From assembly GCF_900105055.1 (NCBI RefSeq), contig NZ_FNTA01000004.1, positions 4,433,501-4,497,500 of the forward strand: DNA of 64,000 bases, in the 5' to 3' direction. Of the stretch, positions 38,638-46,651 are shown piece after piece. Under the pieces are notes generated by a model. It was not told the DNA's origin. It saw only the letters and a list, made by a program, of their open reading frames with translations, and searched no databases. The position numbers and the translations under genes are program-made. The stretch's first letter is position 1. Every line of letters starts with the position of its first letter. The stretch is from Amycolatopsis lurida. Lineage in GTDB: Bacteria; Actinomycetota; Actinomycetes; Mycobacteriales; Pseudonocardiaceae.

Positions 38638-39039
38638 ATGAGCTACCGACCCGACCCGCGGCTCGCCGAGCGGGCGAAGGAGAACGTCGCCTGGCTGACC
38701 ACGATCAGCCCGAAGGGCCGTCCTTCGCCCCGCCCGGTGTGGTTCGTGCTCGAAGGTGACGACATCATCGTCTTCAGCCGGCCGGACACGGCGAAGACCC
38801 GCCACATCGAAGGCAACCCCGAGGTCAGCCTTCACTTCAACTCCGACGAGCACGGCGGCTCGATCCTGGTGATCGGCGGCAAGGCCGAGATCCTGCCGGA
38901 CGGCGTCGCGTCGGAGCAGCCGGGCTTCCTCGAAAAATACGAGAAGCACTATCCGGCGATCGACTACGACGTCCCGAAATTCGACCGGGAGTACCACGTC
39001 CGGATCAGGATCCGGCCTGAACGCACCTGGGGGTTTTAG
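38638..39039 (+). CDS. PPOX-class F420/FMN-dependent enzyme (Rv3369-like)
   Basis: A 133-aa split-barrel protein of the pyridoxamine 5'-phosphate oxidase superfamily. VAWLTTISPKGRPSPRPVWF and the SRPDTAKTRHIEGNPEVSLH segment match the actinobacterial F420-dependent subgroup. The reaction is unknown; family members reduce or oxidise varied substrates with F420 or FMN. ATG 38638 is preferred over GTG 38623. It ends nine bases before the convergent sodC. Confidence 0.83.
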   Translation: MSYRPDPRLAERAKENVAWLTTISPKGRPSPRPVWFVLEGDDIIVFSRPDTAKTRHIEGNPEVSLHFNSDEHGGSILVIGGKAEILPDGVASEQPGFLEKYEKHYPAIDYDVPKFDREYHVRIRIRPERTWGF

Positions 39040-39048
39040 GAAACACTG

Positions 39049-39600
39049 CTAGAAGCCGACGGTCACGCAGGCCAGCCTGGCGCCGGCCGTCCCGGCGTGG
39101 CCAGGGTGGGTGTGCGTATGCGTTTCGTGGATCACGATGGAGTTCGCGCGCCGATCGGTGAACGTCCAGTCCACTTTGGACACGGCGGCGCCGCGGCCGG
39201 TGGCGTCGGTGGTGAGGTCGAGCCAGATCTCGTTGCGGGGGTTGGCGTAGGCCGGATCCACCGACGGCTTCACCGGGTCTTCGACGTTCTGGTAGTGCGG
39301 CCCGGCGAGATCACCGGTGGCACCGCACGGCTTCGTGTGGGCGTGGGCACCGTATTCGCGGTTGGGCAGCAGGCCGGTCACGAGGATCGCGGTCGAGGTG
39401 CCGTGGGCCTTGGACGTCAGCCCGAAGACGTGCGCGCGGGCGCCGGGCGGCACCAGTTCGGGTTTGTAGCTCGTGAGGCCGCTCTTGGCGGTGATCACGT
39501 GGACGCGGGAGCCGGGGACGGCGGTGGCCGGTCCGGCGCCTGCGGTCAGGGCCAGTGCGGCCGCGGACAGGACAAGCGAGAGTACGGGGACGGGGCGCAT
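39049..39600 (-). CDS. sodC: Secreted Cu-Zn superoxide dismutase-like protein
   Basis: A 183-aa protein with a cleavable signal peptide (LSLVLSAAALALTAGAGPATA, Ala-rich end) and a SodC-like fold. Metal-ligand candidates are the His residues of GAHAHTKPCG and GPHYQN and the His-rich HETHTHTHPGHAG; the disulfide Cys pair (KPCG and RLACV) is present. Spacing of the His residues departs from the classical enzyme, so dismutase activity is likely but not certain. It would act outside the membrane. Confidence 0.8.
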   Translation of the reverse strand: MRPVPVLSLVLSAAALALTAGAGPATAVPGSRVHVITAKSGLTSYKPELVPPGARAHVFGLTSKAHGTSTAILVTGLLPNREYGAHAHTKPCGATGDLAGPHYQNVEDPVKPSVDPAYANPRNEIWLDLTTDATGRGAAVSKVDWTFTDRRANSIVIHETHTHTHPGHAGTAGARLACVTVGF

Positions 39601-39736
39601 GCCCCTTGCCTAGTCCGCACGAATCGGACACGCCAGGGTGGTCACTCGGTCGGGCGATCATTCTCAAACTATGAGCAGCATGCGCGCGCCGGCGCGTCCG
39701 TTGAGGGCGGCGGCGGGGGCATGGATGGAAGGAAAT

Positions 39737-40699
39737 GTGAGTAGCAACCCTCCGGATCGCACCTGGTTGGTCGCGGTCGCCGCCGCTCTTTGGGGGACCG
39801 ACGGCCTTTTGCGGCTCCCGCTCGCCGAGGCGCTCCCGGCGGCCACGGTCGTTTTCTGGGAGCACCTGCTGGTGGTGCTCGTGCTGAGCCCCCTCATCCC
39901 CGGCGCCATCCGGGCGCTGCGCCGGACCGGCCCTCGGGAATGGCTGGCCGTGCTCGCCATCGGCGGCGGATCTTCCGCGCTCGCGACGGCGATGTTCACC
40001 GCGGCCTTCAAACTGGGCGACCCCGTGACGCCGTTGGTGCTGCAGAAGCTCCAGCCGGTGTTCGCCGTGCTGGCGGCGTATTTCGTGCTCCGTGAGCGGG
40101 TCCGCCCGGGGTACGCCTTGTTCGCGATCCCCGCACTGCTCGGTGCCTGGCTGCTGGCCTTCAAGGATCCGCTGAACATCCAGGTCGCCGCGGCGAAGGC
40201 GGCGCTGCTGGCGGTCGGCGCGGCCGCGTTGTGGGCGGCGGGCACGGTGCTCGGACGGCTGCTCTCCACCGAGCTGGCGCCGAAGGAGGTCACCACGCTG
40301 CGCTTCACGGTCGGGCTGCCGGTCTCGGCGGGAATCGTGGCGTACCAGGGCGGCCAGTTCGCGGTCGGCTGGGACAACGCGCTCGGGCTCGCCTTGCTCG
40401 CGCTGGTCCCCGGCTTGCTGGCGCTGAGCCTGTACTACGTGGGCCTGCGGTCGACGCCCGCGGCCAGGGCGACGCTCGCGGAGTTGGCGTTCCCCGTCAC
40501 GGCCGCCGTGATCGGCGTATTGTGCTTGAACGCCGATTTGTCGGGTACTCAGTGGCTGGGCCTCGCCGTGGTCGTGGTGTCAGTGACTTCGCTCGGCTGG
40601 CACGAAAAGGTCAGGCGTCAACCGATGGTCTTGGAGCCGCTGAATGGTCGAGCACACCGGCGAGACGAAGAACGAACGCCTGACCCGCAACGTCAATGA
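39737..40699 (+). CDS. EamA/DMT-family transporter
   Basis: A 320-aa membrane protein with ten predicted helices in two EamA repeats; ALGDPVTPLVLQKLQPVFAV is replaced here by the similar KLGDPVTPLVLQKLQPVFAV at the end of the first repeat, and TLAELAFPVTAAVIGVL marks the second. It probably exports a metabolite. The GTG at 39737 follows GGAAGGAAAT; upstream ATG codons lack ribosome binding sites. Its 3' end overlaps the next gene by 56 bp. Confidence 0.88.
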   Translation: MSSNPPDRTWLVAVAAALWGTDGLLRLPLAEALPAATVVFWEHLLVVLVLSPLIPGAIRALRRTGPREWLAVLAIGGGSSALATAMFTAAFKLGDPVTPLVLQKLQPVFAVLAAYFVLRERVRPGYALFAIPALLGAWLLAFKDPLNIQVAAAKAALLAVGAAALWAAGTVLGRLLSTELAPKEVTTLRFTVGLPVSAGIVAYQGGQFAVGWDNALGLALLALVPGLLALSLYYVGLRSTPAARATLAELAFPVTAAVIGVLCLNADLSGTQWLGLAVVVVSVTSLGWHEKVRRQPMVLEPLNGRAHRRDEERTPDPQRQ

Positions 40700-41108
40700 G
40701 CTCCTGCAGGAGCTGCGGGTCGCGCAGGCCGGTGTCCAGATCCTCTTCGGTTTCCTGCTCACGGTGGTCTTCACCGACGAGTTCCACGAGGCGAGCGGAT
40801 TCGAGAAATCCGTCCACCTGACGGCGGTCCTGCTCACGGTCTGTTCGACGGTGCTGCTGACGGCGCCCGCCGCGTGGCACCGGCTGCTGTTCCGCACCGG
40901 GAACCGTGAGCGGATCCTCACCGTCGGCAACCGGTCCGTCCTGGTCGGGCTCGGCTGCCTCGCGGCCGCCATCACCACCACCGTCGCGCTCATCGCCAAG
41001 GTCGTCTTCGGCCCGATCGCGATGACGATCCTCGGCGTGGTGACGGCGGTGCTGTTCGTCGTCATGTGGTTGGTGGTGCCGAAGAAGATCGACCGCAACG
41101 GCGACTGA
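40644..41108 (+). CDS. DUF6328 family membrane protein
   Basis: A 154-aa protein with four transmembrane helices after a helical, charged N-terminus (NERLTRNVNELLQELRVAQA). AGVQILFGFLLTVVFTDEFH and LTAPAAWHRLLFR match the actinobacterial DUF6328 family, whose function is unknown. It begins inside the EamA gene in another frame, so expression is probably coupled. Its TGA abuts the TCA of the convergent next gene as TGATCA. Confidence 0.85.
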   Translation: MVEHTGETKNERLTRNVNELLQELRVAQAGVQILFGFLLTVVFTDEFHEASGFEKSVHLTAVLLTVCSTVLLTAPAAWHRLLFRTGNRERILTVGNRSVLVGLGCLAAAITTTVALIAKVVFGPIAMTILGVVTAVLFVVMWLVVPKKIDRNGD

Positions 41109-41636
41109 TCAGCGGCCGGTGCGCACCGGGGTGCCGTCGGGCAGGCCGAACGCGGCGGGCGAGACGTTTCGAGGGTCGTCCGGGCTCGCGCCGCCGAGCA
41201 CCCGGCGGGCGCCGACCCACGAGAACATCTCCTTGACCGAAGGCGAGTAGCCCGCCCCGTCTTTCGCGACCTTCCGGTCGAGCACGCGGTACCCGCCGGG
41301 GGTCCGTTCGACGCGGTAGACCATCGGCTGACGCCGGAATCCGCCGCGCGTGACGAGCCCGTCGGCCTCCTTCGCGACCTCGTCGCAGCTCGCGACCAGG
41401 CCGATCTTGACGAGGTCGCCGTCGGGCCGGGTCTCGATCACCTTCTGCGTGCACACCCACCGGATTCCCGCCTCCCTGGAACCGGCGAGCGCGCGCAGAT
41501 TCTCGTCGATGGGCGGCAGGGCCTCCCTCGCGACGGCGTCGTCCACCGAAGGCATCTCGTCCACGATCCACCAGCCTGCCGCGGCCACCACCACACCGAC
41601 CCCGGCGAGCACGGGCCAGCGTTTGACGTTCCCCAT
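41109..41636 (-). CDS. Hypothetical membrane-anchored protein
   Basis: A 175-aa protein with an N-terminal hydrophobic segment (WPVLAGVGVVVAAAGWWIVD) and an extracytoplasmic remainder containing two Cys residues (WVCTQK and VASCDEV) that could form a disulfide. No family is recognised. ATG 41636 is the natural start. It is divergent from the metallophosphoesterase gene across 77 bp. Confidence 0.7.
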   Translation of the reverse strand: MGNVKRWPVLAGVGVVVAAAGWWIVDEMPSVDDAVAREALPPIDENLRALAGSREAGIRWVCTQKVIETRPDGDLVKIGLVASCDEVAKEADGLVTRGGFRRQPMVYRVERTPGGYRVLDRKVAKDGAGYSPSVKEMFSWVGARRVLGGASPDDPRNVSPAAFGLPDGTPVRTGR

Positions 41637-41713
41637 GGGACGAAGCTACCGAGCGGGGCAAGTGTTCATCCGCGGTTCGGGACGCGTTGCCTCCGCGACC
41701 GTAGGTTGCGGCC

Positions 41714-43528
41714 GTGAACGACTCCTCCAGACGGACCTTCCTGCGCGGCGCGGGCCTGCTCGGCGCCGGTGCGGCGGTCTCCGCGTTACCCGCCCTAGGT
41801 GCTCCCGCGGCCTCGGCGACCTTCGGCCATCACGGCCCGGACTTCGAAGACGGCCGCTTCACCCTCGCGGTGCTGCCCGACACCCAGTACCTCTTCGACG
41901 CCGACCGCGGTGACCCCGCGCCGTTGGACGCCACCCTGCGGTACGTCACCGGCGGCGACGAGAACATCGTCTTCCTGGCGCATCTCGGCGACCTCACCGA
42001 GAACGGGCAGCCCGGCGAGTTCGAGCAGATCAGCCGCTCGTTCCAGCACCTGGACCGGCGCCGGTTCCCGTACAGCACGCTGGCTGGCAACCACGACATC
42101 AAGTCCTCCACCGACGACCAGCGCGGCCGTACGCCGTACCTGGACGCGTTCGGGCCGCACCGGCAGCGGGGTTCGCGGACCTTCCGGGGTGCGAGCCCGG
42201 ACGGCTACAACAGCCATCACGTCTTCCGCGCGGGCGGCCGCGAGTGGCTGCTGCTCGCGCTCGACTGGCGGCCGTCGGCGGGCGGCCTGGAGTGGGCGCG
42301 GTCGGTGCTCGCGCGGAATCCGCGGCTTCCGGCCATTCTGACCATCCATGAATTGGTATGGGCCGACGACGCCGGGCAGGCGCGGTTCTCGGAGTTCGGG
42401 CAGAAGGTCTGGGACGAGCTGATCGCCGGGAACGACCAGATCTTCCTGACGCTCAACGGGCACTTCTGGCCGCCGGGACGCGCGGTGAAGCAGAACCGGG
42501 CGGGCCACGACGTCCATCTGCACATCACGAACTACCAGGACCGCTACTACGGCGGCAGCGCGATGATCCGGCTCTACCGCTTCGACCTGGCGCGGAACGT
42601 CATCGACGTCCGCACTTTCTCGCCGTGGCTGGCGGACCAGGCGCCGCGGCTGAACGAGCTGCAACGGCAGGAGATCGAACGCACCGGCCCGGCCGACTAC
42701 TTCAGCCTGGAGATCGACTTCGAGTCGAGGTTCGCCGGGTTCGCGCCGGTCCCGGTCCCGCCCGCGCGGCCGGCCGAGCGGCAGCTGATCCGCGGGACCG
42801 TGGCCTATTGGCGGTTCGAAGGCCAGGAGGGCGCGCCCGTCGACAAGGTCCGTGACCTTTCGGGCCGGGGCAACGACCTGGTCCGCGTGACCCTGCCCGG
42901 CAGCGCGCCCGAGGCGCTGCGGTTCTCCGGCGAGTTCTCCGGGCGGCAGCCGTCGAGGTCGAGTCTCCGGTTCGACGGCGGCAAGAAACCGGCTCGCGGT
43001 GGGTATCTGCGCACGGCGGACTCCGCGCCGATGAACGCGGAGACGTTCGCGCGCGGCTACACCGTCGAGGCGTTCGTCAAGCTGCCCGCGGATTTCAAGG
43101 ACGGAAAGCACGCCTGGGCCGCGATCTTCGGCAGGCAGGGCTCCGGCGGCAAGGCGGGCAAGACCGGCGACGATCCCGGCGAACCCTCGGCCACACTGTC
43201 CCTTTCGGACGGTGCCGCGTTCCAGTGGGCGGTGTTCCCGGTGAACCAGAACGGGATCTCCACCTGCTGGGGGCACGAACTGGCGCTGGAGGAATGGATC
43301 CACGTCGCGGCGGTCAACGACGGCAGGCGCACGACGCTCTACGTCGACGGCTGCCCGGTGCTGCGGAATCCGAAGACGACGGCCGCGGGGATCGCGAATC
43401 CCGGCGGCTCGTGGCTGATCGGCGCCTACGCCTACGACTCGATCGTCGAGCAGGCGTTCCACGGCTGGCTCGGCGACGTCCGGGTGGTGGCGCGAGCGCT
43501 GGAGCTCCGCGAGTTCATGCTCGGCTGA
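41714..43528 (+). CDS. Secreted metallophosphoesterase with LamG-like domain (Tat substrate)
   Basis: A 604-aa exported protein. The N-terminus SSRRTFLRGAGLLGAGAA is a Tat signal with a twin Arg. Residues about 45-300 are a calcineurin-like phosphoesterase with metal ligands in VLPDTQYL, HLGDLTENG and AGNHD, and His residues in NGHFWPPG and HLHITNY. Residues about 365-600 look like a LamG/concanavalin-like beta-sandwich (VEAFVKLPADFKDGKHAWAA). The natural substrate is unknown. The start is GTG 41714. It may contribute to phosphate scavenging, but I see no PHO box. Confidence 0.88.
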   Translation: MNDSSRRTFLRGAGLLGAGAAVSALPALGAPAASATFGHHGPDFEDGRFTLAVLPDTQYLFDADRGDPAPLDATLRYVTGGDENIVFLAHLGDLTENGQPGEFEQISRSFQHLDRRRFPYSTLAGNHDIKSSTDDQRGRTPYLDAFGPHRQRGSRTFRGASPDGYNSHHVFRAGGREWLLLALDWRPSAGGLEWARSVLARNPRLPAILTIHELVWADDAGQARFSEFGQKVWDELIAGNDQIFLTLNGHFWPPGRAVKQNRAGHDVHLHITNYQDRYYGGSAMIRLYRFDLARNVIDVRTFSPWLADQAPRLNELQRQEIERTGPADYFSLEIDFESRFAGFAPVPVPPARPAERQLIRGTVAYWRFEGQEGAPVDKVRDLSGRGNDLVRVTLPGSAPEALRFSGEFSGRQPSRSSLRFDGGKKPARGGYLRTADSAPMNAETFARGYTVEAFVKLPADFKDGKHAWAAIFGRQGSGGKAGKTGDDPGEPSATLSLSDGAAFQWAVFPVNQNGISTCWGHELALEEWIHVAAVNDGRRTTLYVDGCPVLRNPKTTAAGIANPGGSWLIGAYAYDSIVEQAFHGWLGDVRVVARALELREFMLG

Positions 43529-43532
43529 GCGG

Positions 43533-43579
43533 ATCGTGCGCGGTAATGGTGGATGTTCGCCCCCATTATCGCGCACGAT
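43533..43579 (+). terminator. Hairpin after metallophosphoesterase gene
   Basis: GATCGTGCGCG (43533-43543) pairs with CGCGCACGATC (43569-43579), with further ATGG/CCAT pairing inside. It starts four bases after the stop codon. Confidence 0.7.
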
Positions 43580-43606
43580 CGTTTACCGGGGAATGCCGGG
43601 TCCCTC

Positions 43607-43668
43607 TTGACAAGTGGTGGACAATAAAAAATCGGCGTCCAAATCAGATGACTGATCTGAAGCGCCGA
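43607..43668 (+). promoter_or_regulatory. AT-rich promoter and leader dyads of the HelD-like gene
   Basis: TTGACA at 43607 resembles a strong -35 and is followed by an AT-rich stretch ACAATAAAAAAT. TCGGCG (43632-43637) pairs with CGCCGA (43663-43668), enclosing TCAGAT/ATCTGA (43644-43649, 43655-43660). TTGACAAGT at 43607-43615 is also complementary to ACTTGTCAA at 43700-43708, which covers the TTG start codon. Confidence 0.5.
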
Positions 43669-43701
43669 ATGTGTTGTCAGTCTAACCGCTGTGAGGGGAA
43701 C

Positions 43702-45906
43702 TTGTCAAATCAGGGGTACGACGAGGAATTGCGATCCGAACGGCAGTACGTCGCGTCGCTCTACCGGCGGCTGGACGCCGAACGCGCGCGGGTGCAGGAG
43801 GCATATGCCGGTGCACTGCGGGGAGAAGGCTTCGCGCTCTCCGACCGCGAGGTGTCGGTCGGCGCCAAGGCACGCGAGATGGCGAGGCTGAAGATCGCCG
43901 ACGAGGGTCTTTGTTTCGGCCGGTTGGACGCCCTTTCGGGAGAACGGTCGTACGTCGGCCGGATCGGTCTTTTCGACGAAGAGAACGACTACGAACCCTT
44001 GGTGCTCGATTGGCGGGCGCCGGCGTCGCGCGCGTTCTATTGCGCGACGGGCGCGTCCCCGGAAGGAATGGCGCGCCGCCGTCAATTCCGCACTCTCGGC
44101 CGCGACGTCCTCGACTTCACCGACGAGGTCTTCGGCCGTCCGGAATCGGCGGGGGAACGCGGCGACGCCGCGCTGCTCGCCGCGGTCAACGCGCCGCGCG
44201 GCGAGGGCATGCGGGACATCGTCGCCACGATCCAGGCGGAGCAGGACGAGATCATCCGGCTGGACCACCCGGGTGTCGTCGTCGTGGAAGGCGGTCCGGG
44301 CACGGGGAAGACGGCGGTGGCGCTGCACCGGGTGGCGTACCTGCTGTACACGAAACGGGACCGCATGGAACGGCGCGGGGTGCTCGTGGTCGGGCCCAGC
44401 AGCGGTTTCCTCGACCACATCGGCCGTGTGCTGCCGTCGCTCGGCGAGACCAGCGCCGTCTTCGCGACGCCCGGTGACCTCGTCGCCGGTCTGCGCACCG
44501 AACGTGAGGATCCGCCGCCGGTGCAGCGGCTGAAGGGTTCGCTGGCGATCCTGGACGTGCTCGCGGCGGCGGTGGCGGACCGGCAGGAGCTCCCCGCCGA
44601 GGCGGAGCCGATCGAACTCGACGACGTCACCGTGCCGCTGGACGCCGAGGTCGCGGCCGCCGCGCGCGAGGCCGCCAGGGAATGCGGCCTGCTGCACAAC
44701 GAGGCGAAGGCCGTCTTCGAACGGGAGGTGATCGCCGCGCTCGCCACACGCGCGGTCGACCGGCTCGGCGCGGGCTGGCTGCCGTCCGACGACGAGCACA
44801 CGCGCCCGGAGCTGCTGAAGAACGCCCGGCGCGACCTGGAAGCCAGCGAGGAGCTCCGGGTGGTTCTCGATCGCCTCTGGCCGTCGCTGACGCCGCAGCG
44901 GCTGCTCGCCGGCCTCTACGCCTCGCCGGAGCGCCTGCGGGCGGCCGGGGCCGATCCGGCGCTGTTCCGTGAGGACGCGGACGCGTGGACGGTGTCCGAC
45001 GTGCCGTTGCTGGACGAAGCCGTCGAACTCCTCGGCGTCGACCGCACCGCGGAACGCCGGGCGGAGGAACGGCGGCGGCTGGCACGGAAGGAGTACGCCG
45101 AGCGGGTGCTGGAAATCGTCGAGGTGGAAGAGGACCACGACGACTACGAGTTCGCGCTCCGGCCGACGGACGTGCTGATGGCGGAGGAGCTGGCGGACCG
45201 GTTCGCCGAGCGCGACGAGCGGGATCTGGCCGAGCGCGCCGCCGCCGACCGGGAATGGACGTACGGCCACGTCGTGGTCGACGAAGCACAGGAACTGTCC
45301 GAAATGGACTGGCGGGTGCTGATGCGGCGCTGCCCCAGCCGGTCGTTCACCGTCGTCGGGGATCTCGCGCAACGGCGGTCGCCGTCGGGCGCGCGGTCGT
45401 GGGACTCGATGCTCTCCCGGTACGTCGCCGATCGCTGGGTTTACCGGAAGCTGACGGTCAACTACCGGACACCCTCGGAGATCATGGCGGTGGCGGCTTC
45501 GCTGCTGGCGAGTTTCGCGCCGGACGCCGTCCCGCCGGAGTCGGTGCGTTCGTGCGGGGTGCGCCCGTGGGCGCGCCGAGCGTCCGAAATGGACATCGGA
45601 GACGCCGTCGCCGAGTTCACCCGTGCGGAATCGGGTCGCGAGGGGACGTCGGTCGTCATCGGCCCGCCGGGAGTGCCCGGCGCGATCGCGCCCTCCGCGA
45701 CCAAGGGGCTGGAGTACGACGCCGTCCTCGTGGTGGAGCCGGAGCGGATCCTCGCGGAAGGCCCGAGCGGCGAGGCGGAGCTGTACGTCGCGCTGACGCG
45801 GGCGACGCAGCGGCTCGGGGTCGTGTACAGCGGGACGCTGCCGAAAGTCCTCCGCGGTCTTGATTCCGGGCGGCGGACTCCCGACGCGTTCCTGCGCTGC
45901 GTCTAG
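43702..45906 (+). CDS. HelD-like superfamily I helicase (RNA polymerase recycling factor type)
   Basis: A 734-aa UvrD/Rep-like ATPase. An N-terminal coiled coil (LRSERQYVASLYRRLDAERA) precedes the ATPase: Walker A GGPGTGKTAVAL near residue 196, Walker B VVVDEAQELSEMDW near 526, motif IV VVGDLAQ and C-terminal SATKGLEYDAVLVV plus YVALTRATQRLGV. This matches HelD proteins, which remove stalled RNA polymerase from DNA and can confer rifamycin tolerance in actinobacteria. The start is TTG 43702 behind GAGGGGAA. An unusual AT-rich, dyad-containing leader precedes it. Confidence 0.87.
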   Translation: MSNQGYDEELRSERQYVASLYRRLDAERARVQEAYAGALRGEGFALSDREVSVGAKAREMARLKIADEGLCFGRLDALSGERSYVGRIGLFDEENDYEPLVLDWRAPASRAFYCATGASPEGMARRRQFRTLGRDVLDFTDEVFGRPESAGERGDAALLAAVNAPRGEGMRDIVATIQAEQDEIIRLDHPGVVVVEGGPGTGKTAVALHRVAYLLYTKRDRMERRGVLVVGPSSGFLDHIGRVLPSLGETSAVFATPGDLVAGLRTEREDPPPVQRLKGSLAILDVLAAAVADRQELPAEAEPIELDDVTVPLDAEVAAAAREAARECGLLHNEAKAVFEREVIAALATRAVDRLGAGWLPSDDEHTRPELLKNARRDLEASEELRVVLDRLWPSLTPQRLLAGLYASPERLRAAGADPALFREDADAWTVSDVPLLDEAVELLGVDRTAERRAEERRRLARKEYAERVLEIVEVEEDHDDYEFALRPTDVLMAEELADRFAERDERDLAERAAADREWTYGHVVVDEAQELSEMDWRVLMRRCPSRSFTVVGDLAQRRSPSGARSWDSMLSRYVADRWVYRKLTVNYRTPSEIMAVAASLLASFAPDAVPPESVRSCGVRPWARRASEMDIGDAVAEFTRAESGREGTSVVIGPPGVPGAIAPSATKGLEYDAVLVVEPERILAEGPSGEAELYVALTRATQRLGVVYSGTLPKVLRGLDSGRRTPDAFLRCV

Positions 45907-45931
45907 CGGGCTGTTCAGCGGGTTTCGAAGT

Positions 45932-45977
45932 GTCGTGAGTGTTTCGGGTCGGTGCGACGGCCCAAAACACTCACGAC
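45932..45977. terminator. Bidirectional hairpin between convergent HelD-like and Lrp genes
   Basis: GTCGTGAGTGTTT (45932-45944) pairs with AAACACTCACGAC (45965-45977), with GGGTC/GGCCC near the loop. It lies between convergent stops and could serve both genes. Confidence 0.7.
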
Positions 45978-45988
45978 CGGACAAAGGT

Positions 45989-46483
45989 CTACCGCGTGAG
46001 GTTGCCCCAGGCGTACGTCTGTTTCGCGAGTTTCAGGTAGACCAGGGTTTCGGTGCTGACGACACCCGGGATGGGCCGGATGTCGTCGTTCAGCACACTC
46101 AAGAGGTGTTCGTCGTCCCGGCAGGCGACCTCGGCGAGCAGGTCGTAGCCTCCTGCGGTCAGCACGACGTAGTGGACGTCCGGCAAACCCGAGAGCTGGT
46201 CGGAGACCGCCCGCGGATCGCCGTGGACCCTGATCCCGACCATCGCCTGACGGCCGAGCCCGACGTTCGCCGGATCCGTGACCGCGACGATCTGCATCGT
46301 CTCGTCCCGCAGCAGCCGCTGTACCCGCTGCCGCACGGCACCCTCCGACAGGCCGACGGCCTTGGCCAAGGCCGTGAACGAGGCCCGCCCGTCGACTTGC
46401 AGTAGAGCGATCAGAGTGCGATCGGTATTGTCCAAACCTCTAGGTGTGCGCTGCTCCATCTGCGCGCGTGGTTCGTCACCCAT
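45989..46483 (-). CDS. Lrp/AsnC family transcriptional regulator
   Basis: A 164-aa regulator. The N-terminal AsnC-type HTH is LDNTDRTLIALLQVDGRASF through LSEGAVRQRVQRLLRDE, and the C-terminal RAM domain is MVGIRVHGDPRAVSDQLSGL onward. Such proteins sense an amino acid and form octamers. ATG 46483 follows a GGGAGGGA site. The gene lies 168 bp downstream of lysA on the same strand, so lysine or diaminopimelate metabolism is one candidate target, by proximity only. Confidence 0.92.
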   Translation of the reverse strand: MGDEPRAQMEQRTPRGLDNTDRTLIALLQVDGRASFTALAKAVGLSEGAVRQRVQRLLRDETMQIVAVTDPANVGLGRQAMVGIRVHGDPRAVSDQLSGLPDVHYVVLTAGGYDLLAEVACRDDEHLLSVLNDDIRPIPGVVSTETLVYLKLAKQTYAWGNLTR

Positions 46484-46651
46484 GCCGTCCCTCCCTTTGT
46501 TTCGGCATGCGATTCTTGTCGCGCAGCGTATCGATCAATGTCCAGAATGCTACCGCCGTTAAGTTGTTTGTCGCGATTCTCTTTCTCTGCCCCTTCGGGC
46601 AAAGGATTCTGTCGCCTGACAGGCCGAGTGCCGAGGATTTCGGACGGCGCC

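Noticed and set aside
36618..38639. 673-codon open frame antisense to the DUF2339 gene
   Set aside because: The repetitive Arg/Gln/Asp-rich product is what the complement of a high-GC gene with Gln/Pro repeats gives; the plus-strand membrane protein explains the region.
43705..45984. 759-codon open frame antisense to the HelD-like gene
   Set aside because: Product is Arg/Gly/Pro-rich with no domain, while the plus strand encodes a complete helicase with all motifs.
46484..46651. Riboswitch near lysA or in the Lrp upstream region
   Set aside because: I looked for a lysine or other aptamer-like fold upstream of lysA (47996-48136) and Lrp and saw no convincing conserved structure.
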